From Strigamia acuminata (Eukaryota > Arthropoda > Chilopoda > Geophilomorpha > Linotaeniidae), in the NCBI GenBank assembly GCA_949358305.1, contig OX442314.1:49980581-50044580 (forward strand): 64,000 nucleotides of DNA, written 5' to 3'. The translations under genes and the position numbers were made by a program. Positions 19,918-28,507 of the stretch are shown piece after piece. A model generated the notes under the pieces. It saw nothing but the letters and a program-made list of their open reading frames with translations, was not told where the DNA came from and searched no databases. Position 1 is the first letter of the stretch; the number at the start of each line of letters is the position of its first letter.

Positions 19918-22900
19918 ATGGCAGATAATATTCGAGTAACAGACTCCGACTCAGACGTTAACAAACGAGCCGGTAGTCGCAAAGGAACCGACTATCATTT
20001 GAGGTCGGGAGGTCCTTTGCCCAAAGCCTCAGCGCACGAGTCTAGGCAAAAACGCCGCAAGGCCAAGCCAGACCGACGAAGCGCTTCGGAGGCATCGCAC
20101 CCGTCTCACGCCGAGACGAGGCAACGATTGGACGAGACGGAGCGGAGTGAGGATCCGTCCCACTCCAAACCGCCGCGTCCCAATCGTGACGGCGAGACGA
20201 GCGGAAACGAGGTTTTATCCCGTAACCAATCGCCTCGTCTAACGCACGATACCGAGGTGAGCGATCCGAGAGCGACGTCTTCGATACAAAGGACGGCGTC
20301 CGACACGACAGCGAATTCAGCGCTAAACACGCCAATTACGCACAGTCGACCAGCCTCGGTAATGTCTGAAGGGCACAAGTCCAACTCATCCTCTGTCAAG
20401 CGTGTTTCGAGCCAGCCTTACAGCGTCTCGGGCACCTTGATTGATGCGATGCAGTTGGCACAAGCGGAGGGAGTGAGATACACCCTTCCGACGGGAAAGA
20501 TTACAGTGTACGAAACGTTACAAATCGTACGTGCAGCTTTAAAAGCGCACAGTGTATCCCCACAAATCACCATTGTTGAAGGTGCACACGCTCAACAATT
20601 GGTTGATTCCGCTCAATTTGAAGCGGATGCAGAGAACGAGGCTCGACAAGCCATTCGCGAGAGACGGAGGAAGCTGGCGGAAAGAGAAGCGCAAGCTCTC
20701 GAGTACGGCAGAACCCAGCCCAATCCGACTACTCCCGAGGAGGTAGAAATAGTTGACCGAGCCCTGAGAGCACATCGATATGCTTTCCACTCGCAACAAG
20801 AAGCAGAGCGAGCATTTATGGCCAGATTGCGACGAGATGACCCGAAATCCGTTCGCAAACCAGAGGTCAGTTCATCCGAGCTGTCCGACGAGAGCCTAGA
20901 GGGAGACCCAAAGCGCACGCCGAAGGCCAAACCCAAACCCCAGCCGGAGAGGGCAACACCAGCTACTCCGCGCAAGAGAGATGCGTCGGCCAGAGAACAA
21001 CAAACTCGGCCCCGCATGCAAGCTCTCGATTCAGCCACAAATAATGCGATAACGCGGTTAATCAACGCTAATAATGCTAGGCGAAATGAAGAGCAAGCTC
21101 TCACAAGCCAACAGCATGATAATCCGCAAGGGACTGAGTGGCAACAACCAGTGCCCATCCTTAAAGACGACGAGTCGTCAAGGAGACAATCGCATGATCG
21201 CACCTCTTCGCGAGAAGAAGGCAAACGCGATGAAAGACCGAAATATTTTCACTACGGAAATAGTGATTCGTCGTCAGATGGACTGGAGTCAAATGCACCC
21301 AGTCATCACGATTCGGAGAGAGGTTCCGGAGAAAGACGAAGGGAAAGAGAACGCGATGAACGCAGGGAAAGGGAACGTGACGACCGTCGTAGGGGCCGGA
21401 AAGAGTCAAACTCTTCACGGCACAACCCGCCGCGCCGCTCACCGTCTCCCGACCCCAGCTCCGACCCCTCATCCAACGACGACAGACGAAAGAATAAATC
21501 AAGTAATCGCCGGAAGAGATCCAACTCTCCGCGCGATAGAGAGAAACGACGTCGATCGGAAAATAGCGACCACCGACGGGAGGAGTTTCAGGACCTTCCC
21601 CGACAAAGCGCGTTTACCGATTCGACGGGTCGGCAGTATACGATGGGAGAGCTTGGAAGAGCCCTACTCGGCTCGTTAAAAGCCGAGGGAATCGATCTGA
21701 GCAAACGAAACGATCGTAATCGTAGCACTGGCGACCGCGTAAAGAAAAAATACGCTGTCTCCCGACGTGACACCATGAGTGTTACCGGGAATATTAGGTG
21801 GCAATTTTATATTCAGAACCGTTTCGACGGGTCATGGAAAGCGGGAGATCGCTTCCTTGACGAAGTAATTCGAATTAAGACTGCCACTAAAGCCACCGTA
21901 GGAGACATGCTCACCCACGGTATTGTCGAGCTAATGACAGGCTCGGCACGTGAGTGGTACCAAGGATTGAAAGGCGTCAATTGGGACGACTTTTTAATGA
22001 GATTCGACCTGCGCTACGGCGAGACACCCGAAGAGGTGAGCCGAAAGATGCGAGGTCTTCGCCAGATGCCTGGTGAAACCATAATGGATTACGACATTCG
22101 CGCCAGATTGTTGTTCGAAAAGGCCCCGATGGAATTCCATGCCACGGGATTCAACCTTTTCTTTCTCGGCGGTTTGTCGGAATACTCGCAAAGGGTGCTA
22201 CTGGAAGAAAGGGCACCGACAGGAGGCAGCTACGAAGAAATGAGCGCCTTCCTGTTCGAGAACACGATAGATATCGAGAAGAGATATTATTCCGCTTTAC
22301 CAGAAGCGGAGAAAGCAGCGACCGCAAAACGTCTCAAGTTGAGTGCGGAAAGATATGGGGCGACAGATAAGATTATGCGCCCTACTGAATATCTTAGCGG
22401 TATAATGGAGCTGGCAGAAGCTAGCGTTGGTTTACAAATAAAAAATAAACTGACATCCACGCTGCCTTCCAACCCTTTGGCCGCCCCTAAAAAGGCACCG
22501 ACAGCGTCAGCCATGCAAGCGACACTGGAGGAGGTCAAGGAAGGGGAGGAAGCCGGACAAGATGCCGGAAAATTAGACGAAAAAGAAGAAAAAGACGATT
22601 ATTCAACGGACGAAGAAATACGAAGCTATCGCGATACCTTATCAACGGGTTGCGATGAAGAAGGACCGCTAGTACATCTCATCCATCGAGATAGAGCGGT
22701 AGAAGAATTTCGCGCCAGGTTAAAACCAAATGCCGGCCGAATTCCGAAGTATTTTCGGAAAAATTACACGCCACCGTCGAAAGCAGACCCTGAAAAGAAA
22801 AAATCGACTGAAGCCCCAAGAGACAAATCAAATATTCGCTGTTTCAAGTGTAACCAACCGGGCCACTACTCCAATGAGTGCCCAAGAACAGCGAAAGAAG

Positions 22901-23001
22901 ACGCTAAGTTTGACGCGATAATGAAGCAGATGGCAGAGATTAAACTCGCCATGGCAAAAAACGAGTCAAAAAACGAGTCAGCGCAGGCGGCGAAGAAATA
23001 A
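19918..23001 (+). CDS. gag: element 1 Gag (1,027 aa)
   Basis: Structural protein of the retrotransposon particle. The first ATG of the frame is at 19,918; codons upstream in frame lack ATG. Residues 1-620 form a long, charged, low-complexity extension with many Ser/Arg/Glu/Asp-rich stretches (RERERDERRERERDDRRRG type), much longer than usual for gypsy Gag. The conserved retrotransposon Gag helices occupy about 625-790, including AREWYQGL and RYGETPEEVSRKMRGLRQMP. A single CCHC knuckle, CFKCNQPGHYSNEC, is at about 975-988 and should bind genomic RNA. The frame ends 24 nt before the first pol ATG, and the pol frame overlaps it by 58 nt in -1. A related Gag lies at 63.5-64 kb on the other strand. 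Confidence 0.93.
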   Translation: MADNIRVTDSDSDVNKRAGSRKGTDYHLRSGGPLPKASAHESRQKRRKAKPDRRSASEASHPSHAETRQRLDETERSEDPSHSKPPRPNRDGETSGNEVLSRNQSPRLTHDTEVSDPRATSSIQRTASDTTANSALNTPITHSRPASVMSEGHKSNSSSVKRVSSQPYSVSGTLIDAMQLAQAEGVRYTLPTGKITVYETLQIVRAALKAHSVSPQITIVEGAHAQQLVDSAQFEADAENEARQAIRERRRKLAEREAQALEYGRTQPNPTTPEEVEIVDRALRAHRYAFHSQQEAERAFMARLRRDDPKSVRKPEVSSSELSDESLEGDPKRTPKAKPKPQPERATPATPRKRDASAREQQTRPRMQALDSATNNAITRLINANNARRNEEQALTSQQHDNPQGTEWQQPVPILKDDESSRRQSHDRTSSREEGKRDERPKYFHYGNSDSSSDGLESNAPSHHDSERGSGERRRERERDERRERERDDRRRGRKESNSSRHNPPRRSPSPDPSSDPSSNDDRRKNKSSNRRKRSNSPRDREKRRRSENSDHRREEFQDLPRQSAFTDSTGRQYTMGELGRALLGSLKAEGIDLSKRNDRNRSTGDRVKKKYAVSRRDTMSVTGNIRWQFYIQNRFDGSWKAGDRFLDEVIRIKTATKATVGDMLTHGIVELMTGSAREWYQGLKGVNWDDFLMRFDLRYGETPEEVSRKMRGLRQMPGETIMDYDIRARLLFEKAPMEFHATGFNLFFLGGLSEYSQRVLLEERAPTGGSYEEMSAFLFENTIDIEKRYYSALPEAEKAATAKRLKLSAERYGATDKIMRPTEYLSGIMELAEASVGLQIKNKLTSTLPSNPLAAPKKAPTASAMQATLEEVKEGEEAGQDAGKLDEKEEKDDYSTDEEIRSYRDTLSTGCDEEGPLVHLIHRDRAVEEFRARLKPNAGRIPKYFRKNYTPPSKADPEKKKSTEAPRDKSNIRCFKCNQPGHYSNECPRTAKEDAKFDAIMKQMAEIKLAMAKNESKNESAQAAKK

Positions 23002-23019
23002 TTTCTCGACCGTCTGCGC
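22956..23019 (+). promoter_or_regulatory. -1 ribosomal frameshift signal (two slippery heptamers plus hairpin)
   Basis: In the gag reading frame, A AAA AAC occurs at 22,956-22,962 and again at 22,968-22,974 (codons AAA AAC GAG TCA repeated). Six nucleotides after the second heptamer, gcgcaggcgg (22,981-22,990) pairs with ccgtctgcgc (23,010-23,019) as nine Watson-Crick pairs and one G-U; the loop can pair further and contains the gag TAA. The pol frame is open in -1 from 22,944. Heptamer, spacer and stem have the layout of a known -1 frameshift site. Activity is inferred. Confidence 0.85.
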
Positions 23020-23024
23020 CATTC

Positions 23025-26000
23025 ATGAAGAAGAAGGGGTTTAACAAAGGGTTCGATAAGCCGCCACCAGTCAAAGAAATGGGTAGTGAAATAGCTAACG
23101 CCCAAATTCAAGACAGGGCCAACAACGCTTTGCAGGTAATTACCGCAAACGCTGAGGCTGAGGCGGAAGAACCGAACCTACTGCTTGAAGAATTACCTCA
23201 AGTAGTCGAAGACACAGAAGAATTTCGTGTTTTCATGTGCAACGTGGCGGTCGAATACACCAACCGCCTATGCATGTTGCCCATGACAATAGAACGTGAA
23301 AAAATTATGGGACTGCTAGACTCGGCAGCAGATCGCTCGTTCGTTTCCGAAGACATAGTAGCATCATTGGGTCTCACCGATAAGATAAAAGGCGTTAACA
23401 AAAATGTACGTCTAAAAACCGCCAACGGAATGGCGCGTCCAAAAGGAGTTGTATTATTGACCATGGAGTGGCTCGGAGGGGTAGAACAGCACCCTTTCCT
23501 GGTCCTGCCCACGTGCGACAGAATTTTTCTGTTGGGCTTAGACCTCATGGCGTCAATGGAAATACAACCAAATCCAATAACGAAATCTTGGAATTATATC
23601 AGAAATGATAAGGAAAGACCCGCAATTGTCGTGCCACCAGCTCTTATCAAAGAAGCGGCCGACAAGACACAGTGGGAGAAAGGCCTAAAGAAATTCATTC
23701 AAGACTACGATTTTAAAGCATTCGTAACAGAATTGCAACGGGACAATGTAGTGGAAACGCTTGTCGCCGACGCCGCTTTAGAATTAAACGAAGCGGCAGC
23801 CCTACGAAGGGTCCTACTTAAATATGAGGGGATCCTGTCGAAAAAACCGGGCCGAACGAATAGGGCTATTCACGAAATTAAATTGACGGATAATAAACCT
23901 ATACGAGTTGCGTATAAGGGAATGAACCCGCAAAAACGTGAAATAGTGCAAAAAATGTGCCAAGAAATGCTAGACAGTGGCATTGTCTCCGAGGCCCAGG
24001 GAGAATACGCGACGCGAGTTGTGCTCGTGATGCGCCCGGGCTCGGACCCACGCCTATGCATTGATTACCGCCCATTAAACGCGGTGACAGAGATAGATCC
24101 CATACAGATGCCGTCTATCGAATCCATTTTGAGAGAGCTTAGCCCCTTTTCTTGGGTTACGACGATGGATCTGTCGAAGGGATACTGGCAAGTTGAGATG
24201 AGGCCAGAGGATAAGCTAAAAACAGCATTTTACTCGCCAATTGGACGGTTGATGTTCAACGTCATGCCATTTGGTTTAGTGAACGCTCCCAGTACCTTTC
24301 AGAGACTAATCGAGAGCGTATTGGGTGATATCCTGCATCAGTTTGTGTGGGCATACCTAGATGACATAGTTATTGCCTCTAAAACATTCGAAGAGCACAT
24401 TGAGCACATCGACCAAGTGCTCACCCGGCTGGCAAAAGCTGGGTTACACGTGCACCCGGGCAAGAGCAAGTTCTGTCGAAAGGAGCTTGCCTTCCTGGGT
24501 TATCGCATTGGAGTCAATGGTTTAGCTATTGGCCCCGAAAAAATCGATGCGATTAATCGTTTCCCACCACCCGAGGACGTTAAAGGTGTCCAACGGTTTA
24601 TGGGAATGATAAACTTCTTCGGCAGGTTGCTACCGGGTCTAGCTGAAGTGGCAGCCCCAGTTACCGACCTCCTGAAGAATGAAAACGAATTTGTATGGTC
24701 AAATGATTGCAACATCGCATTTAATGCGATAAAGAGGATGCTGACGGAAGTCGGCGTAATGCCTCTACCCGACCTAAACCGGCCGTTCATATTACATACG
24801 GACGCCAGCAGAGTTGGGTTGGGAGCCGCGTTGCTTCAAACACACGTGCGCGACGGAGTCGAACAAGACCTGCCGTGCATGTTTATAAGTCGCAAACTCC
24901 AAGGCGCTGAAAAAAATTACAACGCCACAGAGTTGGAGTGTTTGGCAGTTGTGTGGGCTATAAGGAAATTCAGAGATTATCTCGAATATACCAAATTTGT
25001 GGTCCACACAGATCATCAAGCGTTACAATGGCTGATGAAATTAAAAGAGCCAGCCGGTCGACTAGCCAGATGGCAGTTAGAACTGATGGCATGCGACTTG
25101 ACCATTCAATACAAGCCCGGCAAATATAACGTCGTGGCTGACGCTCTGTCACGGGCACCAGTGTCAGATCCAATCGACGCTGACGATGATGGCGAGGATG
25201 ACTCCCGCATCATTTATTGCCCTACGAGTTGTCACCGTTGGGATTTAAGGAAGATGAATGAAATTCCCACCGCGTCTCCGGCAGATGTAAAATTCTGTGG
25301 ATTCTGGACGCGGTTATACCAACCAGCTGCTGACAATTACCCAAATGCAAAGAAGGAATTTAAGCTAGAGCGGAGAATAAATGACCCGCTTCTAAGCGCC
25401 TTCCACGCTCATGTCGGCAAGCAAATGCGAAGCAATCCCCCGACAAGGGAGGAAATAATCGTGCAACAAAAATTAGACAAAAAATGTCAGGACAGAGCTA
25501 GATTCGTACTGACAGGAAAATATCCGCCCAACTTAACAAGAAGGCAGAAGCGTCGTTATGCACACGAATCCATAGATTACCTATTGGATGACGGCCTGTT
25601 GGTGAAACATCACCCAAATCACCAAGATGACTTGAGTGAATCGGACACCGCAGTAAAGGTAGTAATACCTGCTTCCTTAATCGGTCGCGTGCTGTGGTTG
25701 TTACACGGGCACCCGCTTGCGAGCCATGCGGGAGTAAGCAGGACACTCTATCGTGCTACACAGCTTTTTCACTGGACAGGGATGAAAAAAGATATTGCTC
25801 TTTTTGTCCACCAATGTCAGCGATGCCAAGCGTGCAAGCCGAGGAGTAAATCACCATTCGAAACTATTTTCTTAGGGCCTTACGCGCCTTTTGATTGTTT
25901 AAGTGTCGATGTGATGGGCCCAAAACCCGTTACGGGAAGTAAAAATGCGTACATTATCGTTATAATGGACGTGGCAACTCGTTGGCCCGAGTTGTACGCC

Positions 26001-27083
26001 GTCGCTAGACCTTCAGCAGAAAAAATCGTTGAATGTATCTACGACGTGGCGTATCCACGTAAAATAATATCCGATAACGGACCCCAATTTATCTCGAAAA
26101 TTTGGAGTAAGTTTTGTGAGAAATTCGGGATTGTGGCGTCACATACTTCGACCTACAATCCCAGAACAAATCCCGTTGAGCGACTCAACAGGGATATAAA
26201 ATATGCGTTGAGTATATTCACTGACATCCACAATAGGTGGGATGAATACTTGAGGGAGATCGCGTTCAGCATACGAACAACAGTCTCGAGGACGAGAGAT
26301 TTTTCTCCGGCCTACCTCAACTTCGCCCGAGAGCTACGAGTGCCTTGGGACCCACGAGTGGCAGAGTCAGTAAATGTGGTGGACCCAGAGAAACCACATG
26401 AGTATGTGTATAAATTGGAGCAGACAATTTCGAGCACATACAAGCATATGATGGCGCACATTTTTAACATGCGTGACCGCATTTTACAAGATAAAAGCGG
26501 TAGAAAATTCGTGAATTTCGAGATCAATGATTTGGTGTGGAAAGATGCACACACCCTCTCAAATGCAGCGAGAGGGATCACCGCCAGCTTGGCCGACAAG
26601 AGAGATGGTCCGTATGTAATCATCGGCAAGCATGGCGGTAACGCGTATAAATTACGTAAGCTCGAGGACAATACCGAGCATAAATCGATCCAGGTACGAG
26701 AGTTAACTCCGTACATTCCGGAATTCCCGCAAGAAATGTGGGCCAAGGGCCAAGTCAAGTCAAAAACTGACGGCCAAATCGTCGATATGTTCGCTGGCGA
26801 GTCGGAAAAAGCACCGCCAAGTGACAACGAGGAGTATTTCGACGCCCCTTCACCTCCGGTAAACGAGATAGTTGAATCCGTTCCGGATCCAATTTTGGTC
26901 GGGGGGGAAACAGGAGAAACTCCTGAAACAAACACAAAAAACACGGATAAAAAAGAAAACAATAATGAGGAGGTACAGACACAAAAAACAACAAAAAATA
27001 TCGTACCTGCCTCGATCCGTAACCTGCGACCAAAAAGAGATAATCCGTTTATAAAAGGCGGAAAGGTCGTAGGAAAGAAGTAA
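23025..27083 (+). CDS. pol: element 1 Pol polyprotein: protease, RT, RNase H, integrase (1,352 aa from first ATG)
   Basis: Probably made as a Gag-Pol fusion by -1 frameshifting, because the frame is open back to 22,944. Protease motif at residues 97-106 is LLDSAADRSF, with D-S-A where D-T/S-G is usual. RT motifs run from about 330 to 500, with catalytic YLDD at 444-447. RNase H has TDAS with Asp 593. The integrase zinc-binding region is at about 895-930 (H...H...CQRCQAC) and the catalytic triad is D962, D1017, E1052, with the usual 35-residue D-E spacing. The D-D interval is a few residues short of what I expect for this group. The C-terminal tail is acidic then basic; no chromodomain is evident. 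Replicates and integrates the element. Confidence 0.93.
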   Translation: MKKKGFNKGFDKPPPVKEMGSEIANAQIQDRANNALQVITANAEAEAEEPNLLLEELPQVVEDTEEFRVFMCNVAVEYTNRLCMLPMTIEREKIMGLLDSAADRSFVSEDIVASLGLTDKIKGVNKNVRLKTANGMARPKGVVLLTMEWLGGVEQHPFLVLPTCDRIFLLGLDLMASMEIQPNPITKSWNYIRNDKERPAIVVPPALIKEAADKTQWEKGLKKFIQDYDFKAFVTELQRDNVVETLVADAALELNEAAALRRVLLKYEGILSKKPGRTNRAIHEIKLTDNKPIRVAYKGMNPQKREIVQKMCQEMLDSGIVSEAQGEYATRVVLVMRPGSDPRLCIDYRPLNAVTEIDPIQMPSIESILRELSPFSWVTTMDLSKGYWQVEMRPEDKLKTAFYSPIGRLMFNVMPFGLVNAPSTFQRLIESVLGDILHQFVWAYLDDIVIASKTFEEHIEHIDQVLTRLAKAGLHVHPGKSKFCRKELAFLGYRIGVNGLAIGPEKIDAINRFPPPEDVKGVQRFMGMINFFGRLLPGLAEVAAPVTDLLKNENEFVWSNDCNIAFNAIKRMLTEVGVMPLPDLNRPFILHTDASRVGLGAALLQTHVRDGVEQDLPCMFISRKLQGAEKNYNATELECLAVVWAIRKFRDYLEYTKFVVHTDHQALQWLMKLKEPAGRLARWQLELMACDLTIQYKPGKYNVVADALSRAPVSDPIDADDDGEDDSRIIYCPTSCHRWDLRKMNEIPTASPADVKFCGFWTRLYQPAADNYPNAKKEFKLERRINDPLLSAFHAHVGKQMRSNPPTREEIIVQQKLDKKCQDRARFVLTGKYPPNLTRRQKRRYAHESIDYLLDDGLLVKHHPNHQDDLSESDTAVKVVIPASLIGRVLWLLHGHPLASHAGVSRTLYRATQLFHWTGMKKDIALFVHQCQRCQACKPRSKSPFETIFLGPYAPFDCLSVDVMGPKPVTGSKNAYIIVIMDVATRWPELYAVARPSAEKIVECIYDVAYPRKIISDNGPQFISKIWSKFCEKFGIVASHTSTYNPRTNPVERLNRDIKYALSIFTDIHNRWDEYLREIAFSIRTTVSRTRDFSPAYLNFARELRVPWDPRVAESVNVVDPEKPHEYVYKLEQTISSTYKHMMAHIFNMRDRILQDKSGRKFVNFEINDLVWKDAHTLSNAARGITASLADKRDGPYVIIGKHGGNAYKLRKLEDNTEHKSIQVRELTPYIPEFPQEMWAKGQVKSKTDGQIVDMFAGESEKAPPSDNEEYFDAPSPPVNEIVESVPDPILVGGETGETPETNTKNTDKKENNNEEVQTQKTTKNIVPASIRNLRPKRDNPFIKGGKVVGKK

Positions 27084-28507
27084 AATAAATTACGAGTCGA
27101 TGGCGGCACTAAAAATAAATTCTAATCGACCGATAGTGCAAGCCATCACGTTGCGAGACTCGAAGAAAATTTCGCTAAGTCCAACAAAGCGATGTCGGTC
27201 GAATTCACGTCACAAGATGGCGTGGAAACGCGGGACCCGTAGCAAAATTATCGGCACGGGTCGGATACCGCGTGCAAAAGACCCCGTAGCAGCAATCGCG
27301 CACGGGAGTGAGAACAAAGGAGACCCGTAGCGTAACATGCGCACGGGTAGGTGCGCACTAGTCTCAAACACCCGGGTTCTGGAGTATATTACCCAGAATC
27401 CATCGCGATTACCTCGTGTTCACACGGACTTCCGCTTTTCACAGCTGATCGCTGCATTCGTGCGTGATCCTCGTTTTTAACATTTTTTACCGAGTTTTTT
27501 TTACCGAGTTTTGAGATAGTTTTATCATCCTTTTTAATCGTGATTGAGCTTTTTGTGCGCGCTCCTCGCCATGGACGAGGAAGAGAACGACGTGCTTGCC
27601 ATCAAGCACGAGGACGAGGCAAACTGGGACCACGATGTAAACCAAGTCCCACCCGATCAGGTAGAAGTCGGCATCGGCACATGAGAATTATTTCCGTGCT
27701 GCTGAAAGAGAAATTTTGTTGACTAATACCTGACATGAGTGCTTTGCACTCACAATAGCGTATAATTAATTATTAACCGCGATCGCTCACACGATCGTAT
27801 TTTTTCCTTGTTACTTTGTTTTCGGGGTGCGATCGTAGACTTCACGTCGCCTCGCGTCTCGAAAATTCCTCATGACATGAGTCACGAGCGAGACAATGGG
27901 CTCGAGCCATAAATAATTTTATGACAAGGGGAGAATATTCTGTAAAAAGAATATTTTTCTCCACAAGTAATTTGACGCATCAAATTGATGCAACTTAACA
28001 TTCGTACGATGAATTTTTCGATGTGTTAGATAAATTTAATTTGACTTTAACTTTTTGTTAAAAAATTAGACAGAGTCCGACTTCGGAATAATTCTTTATT
28101 AGGTTTATTTGTTTAATAAAATTTCGACAAGCACATTTATTGTGCAATTTTAGTAATAATTTACACCCGACGAATTCTTTTTACGAATGACTGATAATTA
28201 TTAATTTAATTATTAGTAATGTTCTAATTAACGTTAGAATTAATTTTAAGTAAAATCTGATGATAAAAATCCGGATTAAAGGCTCGATTCCGTCTCACTG
28301 TGCGTTTTGGACATGAGACAGATTTTTACGTGATGACTTCTCTTTTTCTATCCGACGAGGGACAATTCGTCCTACGTTTGCACCGATAGACAGGAATCGG
28401 TCTCGACGGACGGCTGCACGTATCGGCAACGTCCCTCGAAACCAACCATTTATCTACGTATTTAAATATTAACTTTTTATTAATTGTTTATTTCTCCATC
28501 CTTCCAG
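27084..28507 (+). other. element 1 spacer between pol and ORF3, with a 37-codon ORF
   Basis: 1.4 kb without a long frame. At 27,571-27,684, ATG in a good context (gccATGG) opens a 37-codon acidic peptide (MDEEENDVLAIKHEDE...). A TATA-like gagtatatta at about 27,380-27,389 lies upstream. The right part (27.7-28.3 kb) is AT-rich. It ends in a pyrimidine-rich splice acceptor, tttctccatccttccag (28,491-28,507), directly before the ORF3 ATG. It may be an intron of a spliced ORF3 mRNA or an internal promoter region. Confidence 0.55.

Noticed and set aside
20613-21224. 203-codon minus-strand frame inside gag
   Set aside because: Antisense shadow of the Ser/Arg/Glu-rich Gag extension; no independent start context or motif.
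26312-27109. 265-codon frame on the minus strand across the end of pol
   Set aside because: Lies opposite the integrase C-terminus and tail; low-complexity hydrophobic translation, a shadow of the coding strand.
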